Of a stretch of DNA of 32,578 nt, positions 1-8,736 are shown piece by piece (position 1 is the stretch's first letter; each line of letters opens with the position of its first letter). A program made the position numbers and the translations under genes. This DNA is from Peribacillus acanthi. Lineage in GTDB: Bacteria; Bacillota; Bacilli; Bacillales; DSM-1321. The notes below the pieces were generated by a model. It did not search any database and had not been told where the DNA came from. It worked only from the letters and a program-made list of their open reading frames with translations. The stretch is from positions 17,963-50,540 of the forward strand of contig NZ_QBBX01000024.1 in the NCBI RefSeq assembly GCF_003073175.1, read 5' to 3'.

Positions 1-25
1 ACGGAGCCAAATGGCTCCGTTTTTC
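1..25. terminator. Intrinsic terminator downstream of metK
   Basis: A 9-bp perfect stem (1-9 with 12-20) has a 2-nt loop and a T-tract at 21-25 on the plus strand. On the minus strand it lies directly after the metK stop, so it may end metK too, but the minus-strand U-tract would be outside the window. It probably serves converging units. Confidence 0.8.
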
Positions 26-34
26 ACATGCATA

Positions 35-1234
35 TTATTTTAAAGCATCCGCTTTTAATGCTTCAGCTTTGTCAGTGCGCTCCCAAGGAAGATCTACATC
101 TGTTCTTCCGAAGTGACCGTATGCAGCAGTTTGTTTGTAGATAGGACGGCGAAGGTCAAGCATTTTGATGATTCCAGCTGGACGAAGGTCAAAGTTTTTG
201 CGAACTACGTCAACTAGTACATCTTCGCTTACTGTTCCAGTTCCGAAAGTATCTACTGAGATTGATACTGGTTGTGCTACACCGATAGCATAAGCAAGTT
301 GAACTTCAACTTTGTCAGCTAAACCAGCAGCTACGATGTTTTTAGCAACATAACGAGCAGCATAAGCAGCAGAACGGTCTACTTTTGTAGGATCTTTACC
401 AGAGAATGCTCCACCGCCGTGGCGTGCGTATCCACCGTACGTATCAACGATAATCTTACGACCAGTTAGTCCTGCGTCCCCTTGAGGTCCACCGATTACG
501 AAACGGCCTGTAGGATTGATAAAGTATTTTGTATTTTCATCGATTAATTCCTTAGGAACAACCGGATTGATTACATATTCTTTAAGGTTACGTTGGATTT
601 GCTCCAAAGTAGCTTCTGGGTGGTGTTGAGTAGAGATAACGATTGTATCGATACGAACTGGCTTATCGTTTTCATCATATTCCACTGTTACCTGAGTTTT
701 ACCATCTGGACGTAGGTAAGGAAGAATTTCTTCTTTTCTTACTTCTGTCAAGCGGCGTGCAAGCTTATGCGAAAGAGAAATTGGTAATGGCATAAGTTCT
801 TTTGTTTCATTACAAGCAAATCCGAACATAAGACCTTGGTCTCCAGCTCCGATTGCTTCAATTTGCTCATCCGTCATTTGACCTTCACGAGCTTCCAACG
901 CTTGGTCAACACCCATTGCAATATCAGGAGATTGTTCGTCGATAGAAGTCAATACTGCACATGTTTCAGAGTCAAAACCATATTTCGCACGTGTATAACC
1001 GATTTCTTTAACAGTTTCACGAACGATTTTTGGAATATCCACATAAGTGGAAGTAGTGATTTCACCAGCTACTAATACTAATCCTGTTGTTACGGATGTT
1101 TCACATGCTACACGAGCATTTGCATCATTTGCTAAAATCGCATCTAGAATGGAATCTGAGATTTGATCGCAAATTTTATCCGGATGGCCTTCTGTTACAG
1201 ACTCAGAAGTAAAAAGTCGACGTTTTTTAGACAT
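35..1234 (-). CDS. metK: S-adenosylmethionine synthetase
   Basis: Makes S-adenosylmethionine from methionine and ATP in the cytosol, releasing phosphate and pyrophosphate. The 399-aa length is normal for MetK. Visible family motifs are GHPDK (16-20), the GAGDQG ATP-binding hexapeptide (129-134) and the glycine-rich GGGAFSGKD segment (273-281). The ATG at 1234 follows GAGGAGG at suitable spacing, so the start is secure. It stands alone on the minus strand, behind a long leader with a complete S-box riboswitch, so expression should fall when SAM is plentiful. A 45-codon reading frame in the leader overlaps its first codons (see findings). Nothing is truncated or unusual in the protein. Confidence 0.98.
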   Translation of the reverse strand: MSKKRRLFTSESVTEGHPDKICDQISDSILDAILANDANARVACETSVTTGLVLVAGEITTSTYVDIPKIVRETVKEIGYTRAKYGFDSETCAVLTSIDEQSPDIAMGVDQALEAREGQMTDEQIEAIGAGDQGLMFGFACNETKELMPLPISLSHKLARRLTEVRKEEILPYLRPDGKTQVTVEYDENDKPVRIDTIVISTQHHPEATLEQIQRNLKEYVINPVVPKELIDENTKYFINPTGRFVIGGPQGDAGLTGRKIIVDTYGGYARHGGGAFSGKDPTKVDRSAAYAARYVAKNIVAAGLADKVEVQLAYAIGVAQPVSISVDTFGTGTVSEDVLVDVVRKNFDLRPAGIIKMLDLRRPIYKQTAAYGHFGRTDVDLPWERTDKAEALKADALK

Positions 1235-1422
1235 CTTGTTTCCTCCTCAAATAATAAAATATGGTTTGAGGCGCCAGCATGAAACACGCTATATGATTTC
1301 CATCAAGGCATTTCACAAAACGCATTACTTTAACCTCTAGTTTTGAACGGAACTCATTTCCCATTGTTTAGTATCCCTCAGACTACAATATTTATCATAT
1401 GTAACTTTGGGAATCAAAGCCA

Positions 1423-1457
1423 ATAAAAAAACCTTTCCCTGATTGCGAGGAAAGGTT
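1423..1457 (-). terminator. S-box expression-platform terminator
   Basis: On the minus strand AACCTTTCC (1449-1457) pairs with GGAAAGGTT (1430-1438), followed by a seven-U run. It sits just downstream of the SAM aptamer and about 190 nt before metK, the expected place for a riboswitch-controlled terminator that forms when SAM is bound. Confidence 0.92.
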
Positions 1458-1482
1458 GATTGTTTCAACATTTAGCCTTTCG

Positions 1483-1620
1483 CTCTTATCGTTCAAGGGC
1501 TTTTGCCTTGCCTCAGGTTAGCACCGTCGCTAGTAAAATAATCGATCATTGACCGTTTTTTTATACAGCAGGTTGCTGGGCTTCATTGGGCCTGTCCCTC
1601 CGCCAGCTCGGGATAAGAGA
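1483..1620 (-). promoter_or_regulatory. SAM riboswitch (S-box) controlling metK
   Basis: Read on the minus strand, P1 forms from CTCTTATC (1612-1619) and GATAAGAG (1483-1490). Between them are hallmark S-box segments: GAGCTGGCGGAGGGA, GGCCC-AATGAAGCCC, CAGCAACC, and the distal GGTGCTAA-CC with AAGG. The terminator hairpin follows directly. By the known class I SAM riboswitch mechanism, SAM binding stabilises the aptamer and lets the terminator form. I infer feedback repression of metK by its own product. Confidence 0.96.
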
Positions 1621-1636
1621 ATCCGTACAAGGTAGA

Positions 1637-1666
1637 ATCATATCGTAAATTAGCGAATAATGTCAA
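1637..1666 (-). promoter_or_regulatory. SigA-type promoter of metK
   Basis: On the minus strand a perfect -35 TTGACA (1661-1666) is followed by an 18-nt spacer and TATGAT (1637-1642). The predicted transcript start near 1630 lies about 10 nt before the S-box aptamer, as expected. Confidence 0.85.
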
Positions 1667-1740
1667 TGGTTTTTCAATAGATTTGTATTGTTATTTTTTT
1701 CTTCTTTTTTGAAACAAAAAAAATGACATGTTACGGCTTT

Positions 1741-1790
1741 TTGACATTTGCACAATTATTCGCTCTAATAGGATTGGAATGTTTTATACT
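1741..1790 (+). promoter_or_regulatory. Upstream candidate pckA promoter with CcpN-like box
   Basis: TTGACA (1741-1746), a 17-nt spacer and TCTAAT (1764-1769) form a good SigA promoter. Just downstream, TGTTTTATACT (1780-1790) matches the CcpN consensus TRTGHYATAYW (recalled from the literature) at all but the fourth base. A second, exact match lies about 97 bp downstream. Promoter choice is inferred. Confidence 0.5.
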
Positions 1791-1859
1791 ATATAAATAA
1801 GGAAACTTTTAATCGCTACAAATGGGGGAACGTTTTTTTTGAAAAATTATATATTAGTA

Positions 1860-1887
1860 TAGACTATTAACGTTAATGTGTTATACT
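1860..1887 (+). promoter_or_regulatory. pckA -10 region with CcpN-type operator
   Basis: TGTGTTATACT (1877-1887) matches all 11 positions of the recalled CcpN consensus TRTGHYATAYW and covers the -10 hexamer TATACT (1882-1887). The -35 region is weak (around TAGACT at 1860-1865). A perfect 12-bp palindrome, ATTAACGTTAAT, lies between them at 1866-1877. In B. subtilis CcpN represses pckA and gapB on glycolytic carbon, so the same control is inferred here. Confidence 0.65.
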
Positions 1888-1943
1888 ATTTAAGAGCAAA
1901 TTATTCATCAACCATAACTTAAACAAAGGAAGGTATCTCATAC

Positions 1944-3536
1944 ATGAATTCTGTTAGCATTTCTAATGAGCTACACGAACTATTACAAGGTAATAATGTA
2001 AGCGTTCAATTTTCTGTTCCTCAATTAGTGGAAAAGGTCTTAAACCGTAAAGAAGGAATCTTGACATCTACTGGTGCAGTCAAAGCTGAAACTGGTAAGT
2101 ATACAGGTCGTTCTCCTAAAGATAAATACATTGTAGAAGAAGCATCAACAAAGGACAAAATCGATTGGGGTCCAGTGAACCAACCGATTTCCGAAGACGC
2201 TTTCTTAAAATTATACAATAAAGTGATTTCATACTTAAAAGAAAAAGACGAACTTTTTGTTTTTAAAGGTTTTGCTGGAGCGGACAAGAAGTTTCGTTTA
2301 CCTATTCAAGTTATCAATGAGTATGCATGGCATAACCTTTTTGCCCACCAGCTTTTCATCCGTCCTAATGAAGAAGAGTTACGTGGACATGAAGCAGATT
2401 TCACTGTTATTTCCGCTCCAACTTTCAAAGCGGATCCAGCAGTGGACGGTACACTTTCTGAAACATTCATCATGATTTCTTTTGAACATAAAACTGTCTT
2501 AATAGGTGGTACAGAATACGCAGGAGAAATGAAAAAATCTATCTTCTCTGTAATGAACTACCTTCTACCTGAACAAGAAATCTTGCCAATGCACTGCTCT
2601 GCAAACGTGGGTAAAGAAGGCGACGTTGCTCTTTTCTTCGGACTTTCTGGTACTGGAAAAACAACTCTTTCCGCTGATACAAACCGCAAGCTAATTGGCG
2701 ATGATGAACATGGTTGGTCATCTAATGGTGTTTTCAACATCGAAGGTGGTTGCTATGCAAAATGTATCAACCTATCTCGTGAAAAGGAACCACAAATTTT
2801 CGATGCGATCCGTTTCGGATCAGTATTAGAAAACGTTGTAGTTGACGAAGATACTCGCGAAGCTGATTATGATAGCAATCTACTAACTGAAAATACTCGT
2901 GCGGCTTATCCATTACAAGCAATCGATAACATCGTAGATCCAAGTGTTGCTGGACACCCTAATACAATCATTTTCCTTACAGCAGACGCTTTTGGAGTTT
3001 TACCTCCAATCTCTATGCTGACTAAGGAACAAGCGATGTACCACTTCTTAAGTGGATACACGAGTAAACTTGCTGGTACTGAACGTGGTATTACTTCACC
3101 ACAAGCGACATTCTCGACTTGCTTCGGATCTCCATTCTTACCTCTAGCAGCTACACGATATGCAGAAATGCTTGGTCAAAAAATTGACGAGCACAATGCT
3201 AAAGTGTTCTTAGTGAATACAGGCTGGACTGGTGGAGAATATGGTGTGGGTAACCGTATGAAACTTGCTTATACTCGCGCTATGGTACAAGCAGCTCTTG
3301 AAGGTGACTTAAATAACGTAGATACAATTACGGATGAAATCTTCGGTCTGGAGATTCCTCAACACGTACCAGGTGTACCTGATGAAGTACTACAACCAAA
3401 CAAAACTTGGGCAGATCAAGCTGCTTATGAAGCAAAAGCAAAAGAATTGGCTTCTAAATTCCAAGAAAACTTCAAAAAATTCTCGAACGTACCGTCTGAA
3501 ATTGAATTACTTGGCGGACCAAAAGAGTTAGCATAA
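1944..3536 (+). CDS. pckA: ATP-dependent phosphoenolpyruvate carboxykinase
   Basis: Converts oxaloacetate and ATP to phosphoenolpyruvate, CO2 and ADP, the entry step of gluconeogenesis. The 530-aa length is typical of bacterial ATP-type PEPCK. The kinase-1a loop [11 protein letters not shown] lies at 233-243 and the metal-binding DDEHGW segment at 253-258. An early TGRSPKDKY stretch (54-62) is also typical of the family. The ATG at 1944 follows AAAGGAAGG about 10 nt upstream. It is monocistronic, running opposite to metK and ending in a strong hairpin. Its promoter region carries an exact CcpN-type site and a second near-match, consistent with glucose repression. Confidence 0.98.
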   Translation: MNSVSISNELHELLQGNNVSVQFSVPQLVEKVLNRKEGILTSTGAVKAETGKYTGRSPKDKYIVEEASTKDKIDWGPVNQPISEDAFLKLYNKVISYLKEKDELFVFKGFAGADKKFRLPIQVINEYAWHNLFAHQLFIRPNEEELRGHEADFTVISAPTFKADPAVDGTLSETFIMISFEHKTVLIGGTEYAGEMKKSIFSVMNYLLPEQEILPMHCSANVGKEGDVALFFGLSGTGKTTLSADTNRKLIGDDEHGWSSNGVFNIEGGCYAKCINLSREKEPQIFDAIRFGSVLENVVVDEDTREADYDSNLLTENTRAAYPLQAIDNIVDPSVAGHPNTIIFLTADAFGVLPPISMLTKEQAMYHFLSGYTSKLAGTERGITSPQATFSTCFGSPFLPLAATRYAEMLGQKIDEHNAKVFLVNTGWTGGEYGVGNRMKLAYTRAMVQAALEGDLNNVDTITDEIFGLEIPQHVPGVPDEVLQPNKTWADQAAYEAKAKELASKFQENFKKFSNVPSEIELLGGPKELA

Positions 3537-3544
3537 TAAAACAT

Positions 3545-3585
3545 AAAAGAAGGTTGCTCAAAATTGGTTTGAGCAACCTTCTTTT
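3545..3585. terminator. Bidirectional terminator between pckA and phnA
   Basis: An 18-bp perfect inverted repeat (3545-3562 with 3568-3585) has A-runs on the left arm and T-runs on the right. It can therefore terminate pckA on the plus strand and the phnA unit on the minus strand. Confidence 0.95.
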
Positions 3586-3596
3586 ATTATTTTGAA

Positions 3597-3938
3597 TTAT
3601 ACCTTTTTAACAAATTCAGATTTTAATTTCATAGCTCCGAATCCTTCAATTTTACAATCAATATCATGATCGCCTTCAACTAAACGAATACTCTTTACTT
3701 TTGTGCCTACTTTAATGACAGATGATGTTCCCTTTACTTTAAGGTCTTTAATTACAGTTACTGTATCACCATCATTTAATATATTTCCATTTGCATCTTT
3801 AAATACCTTAATATCCTCTGTAGCTTCTTCTTCTGAACCCATAGTCCACTCATGACCACATTCTGGGCAAATTAAAAGGTTTCCATCTTCATATGTGTAC
3901 CCAGAATTACATTTTGGGCAATTTGGCAAGTTAGCCAT
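3597..3938 (-). CDS. PhnA/YjdM-type zinc-ribbon protein
   Basis: A 113-aa protein with an N-terminal zinc ribbon (CxxC pairs at Cys7/Cys10 and Cys24/Cys27) and a C-terminal beta-rich half including [14 protein letters not shown]. This is the PhnA (YjdM) family. Despite the old name linking it to alkylphosphonate use in E. coli, its function is not established. The ATG at 3938 has GGAGGAAA upstream. It lies 24 bp after the ytmB stop, so it is probably the last gene of ytmA-ytmB-phnA and shares the terminator at 3545-3585. I do not recall this gene at this place in B. subtilis, so it may be a lineage-specific insertion. Confidence 0.88.
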   Translation of the reverse strand: MANLPNCPKCNSGYTYEDGNLLICPECGHEWTMGSEEEATEDIKVFKDANGNILNDGDTVTVIKDLKVKGTSSVIKVGTKVKSIRLVEGDHDIDCKIEGFGAMKLKSEFVKKV

Positions 3939-3962
3939 TCTGACATTTCCTCCAAGATTGTT

Positions 3963-4208
3963 TTAGTTACTAGAGTTTAATGAGACTAATTCATAAGTAA
4001 TGGTTGTTTCGGTACCCGTCCACTCTATCTTTTTAATTATCGCAGTCCCACTGGATTCACTTGCAATTGTTTTACGGATATCAATTGGAATATCAATCGG
4101 ATATAGACGATATCCTTCCTTCACCAAGGAGAAATCGTTATCATTGATTCTTTGTTCTCTTCCTTTAGTTACAATCATCGTATTTAATTCAAGAGGCATT
4201 CCCATCAT
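3963..4208 (-). CDS. ytmB: YtmB-like protein (DUF2584 family)
   Basis: A small cytosolic protein of 81 aa from the ATG at 4208. An in-frame ATG at 4232 would add eight residues, mostly lysine, but AAAGGGG sits five nt before 4208 (eight before 4205), which supports the shorter form. The sequence begins MMGMPLELNTMIVTKG and has no membrane segment or known catalytic motif. It resembles Bacillus YtmB by position and, as far as I recall, by sequence. Function is unknown. It lies just downstream of ytmA, with the upstream in-frame ATG 8 bp from the ytmA stop, so co-transcription is likely. Confidence 0.82.
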   Translation of the reverse strand: MMGMPLELNTMIVTKGREQRINDNDFSLVKEGYRLYPIDIPIDIRKTIASESSGTAIIKKIEWTGTETTITYELVSLNSSN

Positions 4209-4239
4209 TAAAACCCCTTTCTTCTTTTTCATTATTTTA

Positions 4240-5031
4240 TCATTTCTTTCCCTGACTTTTCATCCAATTCGTTAAATCTCTGACTATTTTACGATTAATC
4301 ATAGGTGGAAAATAATGTGTGTATTGGTCGAAATACCAGCACTCTACTTTCTTCTCCAACTCGAGTAGCCTCCGTTCTAATCGTATAGCATGCTCCACTG
4401 ATACATTTTCATCTTTTTTTCCATGGATAATAAGAATTGGTGACTGTACTTGTTGAAGAAAATAAAGAGGTGTCCTTTCCCGATATCGCTCCGGAACTTT
4501 ATTTGGAGTTCCCCCAATGACCCTCTTCATCATCCTTCTCATATCTTCTCTCTCCCAGTAGGTCAATTCCATATCTGAAACTCCACCCCAAGTTACTATC
4601 GAAGCTGCTTCTGGATATTGTACTCCTGTTTGCAAAGCCATAACCCCACCACGTGAGAATCCAAAAATATGTATTCGGTTTTTTATAACTCTAGGATGCT
4701 GTCTTAATATCTCAAAACCATTAAAAGCATCATATCGATCTTCACCAGCAAAATCTTCATTGCCTTCCCCACCTTGATTTCCTCTATAGTGTGGAGCAAA
4801 AACAATAAATCCCTCTGTTGCAAATTGGGCAATTCTAGCTGGTCGCACTTTTCCTACGTTTTTAATGCCACCACGAAGATAAAGAAAGCCATCATAAGTA
4901 CCTTCCTTAACTGGCTCTGCGAGAAAACCTTTTACTTTAAGCCCTTGAGAAAGATATGTAACCGTATAAAGGTTTACTTTTGGATTAGGGGAGGGGAAAG
5001 CCTGTTTTTCAATAACGTTTAAATAATCCAT
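4240..5031 (-). CDS. ytmA: Alpha/beta hydrolase, prolyl-oligopeptidase-like (YtmA)
   Basis: A 263-aa cytosolic serine hydrolase of the S9/acyl-peptidase-like fold. The nucleophile elbow GFSRGG (124-129) gives Ser126. Asp207 in HGKKDENV and His239 in YTHYFPP complete the likely triad. There is no signal peptide. The natural substrate is unknown: the fold fits peptidase or esterase activity. The ATG at 5031 follows GAGAGG at about 8 nt. It heads the minus-strand unit ytmA-ytmB-phnA and diverges from the ytlA transporter operon across a 108-bp region. Assignment to YtmA rests on family motifs plus synteny. Confidence 0.9.
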   Translation of the reverse strand: MDYLNVIEKQAFPSPNPKVNLYTVTYLSQGLKVKGFLAEPVKEGTYDGFLYLRGGIKNVGKVRPARIAQFATEGFIVFAPHYRGNQGGEGNEDFAGEDRYDAFNGFEILRQHPRVIKNRIHIFGFSRGGVMALQTGVQYPEAASIVTWGGVSDMELTYWEREDMRRMMKRVIGGTPNKVPERYRERTPLYFLQQVQSPILIIHGKKDENVSVEHAIRLERRLLELEKKVECWYFDQYTHYFPPMINRKIVRDLTNWMKSQGKK

Positions 5032-5139
5032 TCAATTAACCTCTCATAATTGATATAGGCATTCACACATTTTTTTTTCCTTCATACGATATGTTAAACC
5101 TTCACCTTCATTCTTACACCTATTTAAGGAGGAACTCAA

Positions 5140-6138
5140 ATGAAAAAATGGTGGAAAACTGGACTTAGTATATTTGTCGTGTTTATTATGTTGCTCGCAG
5201 TCACAGCTTGTGGGAAAGACGAAGTGAAAACACTCAAGGTTGCTGAAGTTACTCGTTCCATTTTCTATGCACCTGAATATGTTGCTTTGGAAAAAGGATT
5301 TTTTGAAGAAGAAGGGCTGAAAGTTGAATTGACAACTACTTGGGGCGGAGATAAGACAATGACGACCCTTTTATCTGACGGTGCAGACATCGCTTTAGTT
5401 GGCTCTGAAACGTCCATCTATGTGTATGCACAAGGCTCAGACGATCCAGTCATCAATTTTGCGCAGCTTACCCAGACGGATGGGACATTTTTAGTATCTA
5501 GAGAAAAAATTGAGAATTTTAGCTGGGATATGCTAAAAGGTAGCACCTTCCTAGGTCAAAGAAAAGGTGGCATGCCTCAAATGGTTGGAGAATTTGTTTT
5601 GAAAAAGCATGGAATTGATCCACAAAATGACTTGACCTTGATTCAAAACGTGGATTTCGCTAATATTCCGAACGCCTTTGCTTCCGGTACTGGCGACTTC
5701 GTTCAATTGTTCGAACCTACTGCAAGTGTCTTTGAAAAAGAAGGAAAAGGTCATATTGTCGCTTCATTCGGTACTGAGTCTGGCCATGTCCCATATACAA
5801 CATTCATGGCTAAAGAAAGTTTTATGAAAGAAAACGAAGAATCAATCGAAAAATTCACACGTGCTATCAAGAAAGCACAGGATTGGGTAGCTAACAATAG
5901 TGCGGCAGATATCGCCAAGGTTATTCAACCATATTTTGAAGATACAGAATTAGATTTAATTGCTACTGTAGTAGACAGATACAAGAGCCAAGGCTCCTTT
6001 GCCACTGATCCTATTTTAGATGAAGCAGAATGGCAAAACCTTCACGATATTATGGATGAAGCTGGAGAACTACCACAAGCCGTTGGTCATGATGTACTAG
6101 TAAATACAAGCATTGCAAAAAAAGTTTCGAATGAATAA
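5140..6138 (+). CDS. ytlA: ABC transporter substrate-binding lipoprotein (YtlA)
   Basis: A 332-aa exported lipoprotein. The N-terminus has basic residues, a hydrophobic core and a lipobox AVTAC, giving lipidated Cys24. The mature part is of the SsuA/NMT1-THI5-like class, with an early FYAPEYVALEKGFFEEEGL segment typical of these binding proteins. Relatives bind sulfonates, thiamine precursors or other small aromatic or heterocyclic nutrients, so the ligand cannot be set from sequence. No TPP riboswitch is visible upstream. The start has a strong TTAAGGAGGAA site. It is followed 14 bp later by the ATPase gene, forming a three-gene importer operon. Confidence 0.93.
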   Translation: MKKWWKTGLSIFVVFIMLLAVTACGKDEVKTLKVAEVTRSIFYAPEYVALEKGFFEEEGLKVELTTTWGGDKTMTTLLSDGADIALVGSETSIYVYAQGSDDPVINFAQLTQTDGTFLVSREKIENFSWDMLKGSTFLGQRKGGMPQMVGEFVLKKHGIDPQNDLTLIQNVDFANIPNAFASGTGDFVQLFEPTASVFEKEGKGHIVASFGTESGHVPYTTFMAKESFMKENEESIEKFTRAIKKAQDWVANNSAADIAKVIQPYFEDTELDLIATVVDRYKSQGSFATDPILDEAEWQNLHDIMDEAGELPQAVGHDVLVNTSIAKKVSNE

Positions 6139-6152
6139 GGAGGAACATCCAA

Positions 6153-6938
6153 ATGAGCTTCCTCAAGTTACAGCATATTCATCACACATATTTTACAAAA
6201 GAACATGCAAAAACTGCCTTGAGAGATGTTTCTTTGGATATTGAGGAGGGAGAATTTCTCTCCTTCCTCGGCCCAAGTGGCTGCGGAAAAACAACTTTGC
6301 TTTCTATAATCGCTGGACTTCTATCACCTACAGTTGGATCAGTCTATCTAGCCGGGCAACCGTTGACGCATGCTAAAGATTCATCAATTGGCTATATGCT
6401 ACAACAAGATTATTTGTTTCCATGGAAGACCATTAAAGAAAATATATTGCTTGGCTTAAAGCTACAGAAAAAAGATGATGTTTCCTCTACCATCCGAACT
6501 TTACAACTTCTTAAAGAGATCGGGTTAGAAAATGTAGAAGATCAATTTCCAAAGCAATTGTCTGGTGGAATGAGACAGCGAGTCGCCCTTGTTAGGACGT
6601 TGGCAACCAATCCACAGCTTCTCCTATTGGATGAGCCATTTTCAGCTCTCGATTATCAAACAAAATTAAAACTGGAAGACCTTGTCTCATCTATTCTAAA
6701 AACCTTTCAAAAAACCGCAGTCCTCGTGACACATGATATTGGTGAAGCGATATGTATGAGTGATCGTGTCGTCCTTTTGGCTGCTAATCCAGGGAGGATT
6801 CATCAAATCTTTACAATACCTGATGAACTTAGAAACCTTACACCATTCCAGGCTAGAAACCATTCATTATTCCCTTCCTTATTTCAGAAGGTATGGAAGG
6901 AGTTTGAAAAACTTGAACAATACCCAACAGAATCTTAA
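6153..6938 (+). CDS. ytlC: ABC transporter ATP-binding protein (YtlC)
   Basis: A 261-aa cytosolic ATPase driving the YtlA/YtlD importer. All nucleotide-binding motifs are present: Walker [10 protein letters not shown] (40-48), Q-loop region [10 protein letters not shown] (82-91), signature LSGGMRQR (136-143), Walker B LLLLDEP (156-162) and the H-loop VTHD. It belongs to the nitrate/sulfonate/taurine (SsuB/TauB-like) group. The ATG follows AAGGAGGAACATCCAA. Its 3' end overlaps the most probable start of the permease gene by 26 nt, indicating translational coupling. Confidence 0.95.
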   Translation: MSFLKLQHIHHTYFTKEHAKTALRDVSLDIEEGEFLSFLGPSGCGKTTLLSIIAGLLSPTVGSVYLAGQPLTHAKDSSIGYMLQQDYLFPWKTIKENILLGLKLQKKDDVSSTIRTLQLLKEIGLENVEDQFPKQLSGGMRQRVALVRTLATNPQLLLLDEPFSALDYQTKLKLEDLVSSILKTFQKTAVLVTHDIGEAICMSDRVVLLAANPGRIHQIFTIPDELRNLTPFQARNHSLFPSLFQKVWKEFEKLEQYPTES

Positions 6939-7719
6939 GGAGTTACATGACTCTTATAAGCGTTCTCTCCTTACTGAAAAAAGGTGGATACGTTTTTATC
7001 AAGTACTTATTTTCATCACGTTTTTTGTTACATGGGAATTTTCAAGCCGTCTCAAAGTCATAAATCCGCTCATTTTCAGTTCTCCATCAAAGGTAGGAAA
7101 TCTTTTTATTCAAAAGATAGGAGACGGGACCTTACTTTCTAATTTAGGAATAACAGTGTTTGAAACCGTACTAGGATTCATCATTGGAACTCTGTTAGGA
7201 ACTGTCCTGGCCGCAATACTGTGGTGGTCACCATTTTTATCAAAAGTACTTGACCCATATCTGGTAATACTCAATGCAATGCCAAAAGTTGCATTAGGCC
7301 CTATCTTAATTGTTGCACTTGGTACTGGGTTTACTTCCATCATTGCGATGGGAGCCATCATTTCTGTTATCATTACCACGATTGTTGTTTATACAGCCTT
7401 TAAAGAAGTGGATCCCAACTATTTAAAGGTACTCCAAACGTTTGGTGCCACAAGACAGCAATGCTTTAAGGAAGCGATTTTGCCAGCTTCCTTTCCTACG
7501 ATTATCTCTACTTTGAAGGTAAATGTAGGGTTATCATGGGTAGGAGTCATTGTCGGAGAGTTCCTAGTTTCAGCTAAAGGACTAGGTTATATGATTATTT
7601 ATGGCTTTCAAGTTTTTAACTTTACTTTAGTATTACTTTCCTTATTACTTATCGCTGTTTGTGCGACCATTATGTATCAGCTAGTAGAATTGCTTGAAAA
7701 GAAGTTGATTAGGCAATAA
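6913..7719 (+). CDS. ytlD: ABC transporter permease (YtlD)
   Basis: An inner-membrane permease of the SsuC/TauC type, about 268 aa if started at the TTG at 6913. Several hydrophobic helices are visible, and the EAA-like cytoplasmic loop lies around [20 protein letters not shown]. The open frame extends upstream to 6760, but that part reads across ytlC and looks non-coding. The TTG at 6913 follows GGAAGGAG (6895-6902) by 10 nt. A textbook AAGGAG (6937-6942) with ATG at 6947 also exists, but in another frame that stops after 38 codons. The start is therefore uncertain, though the frame itself is secure. Confidence 0.85.
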   Translation: MNNTQQNLKELHDSYKRSLLTEKRWIRFYQVLIFITFFVTWEFSSRLKVINPLIFSSPSKVGNLFIQKIGDGTLLSNLGITVFETVLGFIIGTLLGTVLAAILWWSPFLSKVLDPYLVILNAMPKVALGPILIVALGTGFTSIIAMGAIISVIITTIVVYTAFKEVDPNYLKVLQTFGATRQQCFKEAILPASFPTIISTLKVNVGLSWVGVIVGEFLVSAKGLGYMIIYGFQVFNFTLVLLSLLLIAVCATIMYQLVELLEKKLIRQ

Positions 7720-7748
7720 AAAGCAACTTTACGAAAACAGCCATATTC

Positions 7749-7787
7749 AAAAGACCGATTCCTGCATGTCCTAAGAATCGGTCTTTT
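7749..7787. terminator. Bidirectional terminator between ytlD and ytkD
   Basis: A 13-bp perfect stem (7749-7761 with 7775-7787) is flanked by A's on the left and T's on the right. It lies between the converging ytlD (plus) and ytkD (minus) genes. Confidence 0.93.
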
Positions 7788-7792
7788 AATCA

Positions 7793-8263
7793 TTATGGTA
7801 TTAGTTTTTGAACTATCTTTAAGCTTTGTTGGATAACCTGATCTTGCATGATGTAACTGAATTGATCATTATTAAATGATTTTGGTAATTCATCTAATAA
7901 ATAATGACCATCTGTTTCGAGAAATTCTTGCATAGGATGAATATGGCTTAAGGTAGCAAAAAAAACAGTCTTTACGAAGCTTCCATGATTTGAATTGACC
8001 TTATAATTCCCAATATAGGTAAGCTTCTCTACCTCAGCACCGGTTTCTTCTCTTACCTCTCTTACCGCTGCTTGATGAAGAGTTTCACCTATTTCTAACT
8101 TGCCACCTGGAAACTCAAGCCCTCTTTCTTTGTGCCGTGTTAGTAGCCATTTTCCCTTCCATTTACAAATGACTAATACATGTTTGGAAGGTTCATCAAA
8201 AAATTGTTTGTCTGTTGTAAAAGTGACAGTGAATCCTTTTTTATCGAGGAATGTATGTACCAT
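7793..8263 (-). CDS. ytkD: Nudix nucleoside triphosphate pyrophosphohydrolase (YtkD)
   Basis: A 156-aa Nudix hydrolase. The full Nudix box GX5EX7REVXEEXG spans about residues 54-76, with metal-binding glutamates in REVREETG. B. subtilis YtkD is described as a MutT-like enzyme acting on nucleoside triphosphates including oxidised ones; that activity is inferred here. The open frame allows a longer start at 8305, but GGGAGGGGA lies right before the ATG at 8263, and homologues as I recall them start near here. It is 43 nt downstream of the YtkC-like gene on the same strand, so the two are likely co-transcribed, and it shares the terminator at 7749-7787. Confidence 0.92.
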   Translation of the reverse strand: MVHTFLDKKGFTVTFTTDKQFFDEPSKHVLVICKWKGKWLLTRHKERGLEFPGGKLEIGETLHQAAVREVREETGAEVEKLTYIGNYKVNSNHGSFVKTVFFATLSHIHPMQEFLETDGHYLLDELPKSFNNDQFSYIMQDQVIQQSLKIVQKLIP

Positions 8264-8306
8264 TTCTTCCCCTCCCACTGTCATCATACCATGAAGACAA
8301 GACAAA

Positions 8307-8624
8307 TCAATTCTTTAATATTCCCATGCTTTCAATATGTTTTTTTGCTGTTTCATCACCAAGTCTGTGAATCATCCCATATACTTTGAGAAGTGTTTTG
8401 TCATATGCATCATTTTCACGATCATAGTGATATTGAAGATATGGAACATGAGCACGATAAAAATTTTCCTGTTCATTGGCATAATTATTATCAAAGTACT
8501 CACGTAACTGAGTAATTTCATCATCTGTAGCTTCAATTTTAAAATTCCAAGGACTGCATTCTGGATCCTGAGTAATCAGACCATCTCCAACACCAATATA
8601 ATACGTTCTTTTTCCCTCACTCAA
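8307..8624 (-). CDS. Conserved hypothetical protein, YtkC-like
   Basis: A 105-aa soluble protein rich in Tyr, Asp and Glu, with no signal peptide, membrane segment or catalytic signature I can name. It begins MSEGKRTYYIGVGDGLI and has a conserved-looking SPWNFKIEATDDEI stretch. The start codon is TTG at 8624, with GGAAGG about 11 nt upstream. The nearby ATG at 8635 is out of frame and stops after four codons. Its place just upstream of ytkD matches ytkC of B. subtilis, which has been annotated as amidase- or hydrolase-like without good support. I assign no function. Confidence 0.78.
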   Translation of the reverse strand: MSEGKRTYYIGVGDGLITQDPECSPWNFKIEATDDEITQLREYFDNNYANEQENFYRAHVPYLQYHYDRENDAYDKTLLKVYGMIHRLGDETAKKHIESMGILKN

Positions 8625-8736
8625 GGTTCATCTTCCCTTCCATACTATTTCCGTTATTTTCTCAAAGAAGGTACACCTTCATTCATTTTTATTGCAAATA
8701 AAATGTAAAGAATTTTCAGTCAATTATAAGAATATA

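Noticed and set aside
5032-5139. Riboswitch upstream of the ytlACD importer (TPP or similar)
   Set aside because: Only about 108 bp, shared with ytmA, and no TPP-box or other aptamer motif is seen.
6947-7063. ATG with perfect ribosome site, 38-codon frame after ytlC
   Set aside because: Product is not family-like and lies inside the permease frame, which carries the expected permease residues; kept only as evidence of an ambiguous ytlD start.
8664-8682. GAAGGT-AC-ACCTTC hairpin upstream of the YtkC-like gene
   Set aside because: Short 6-bp stem without a U-tract; no gene it would terminate and no known operator match.
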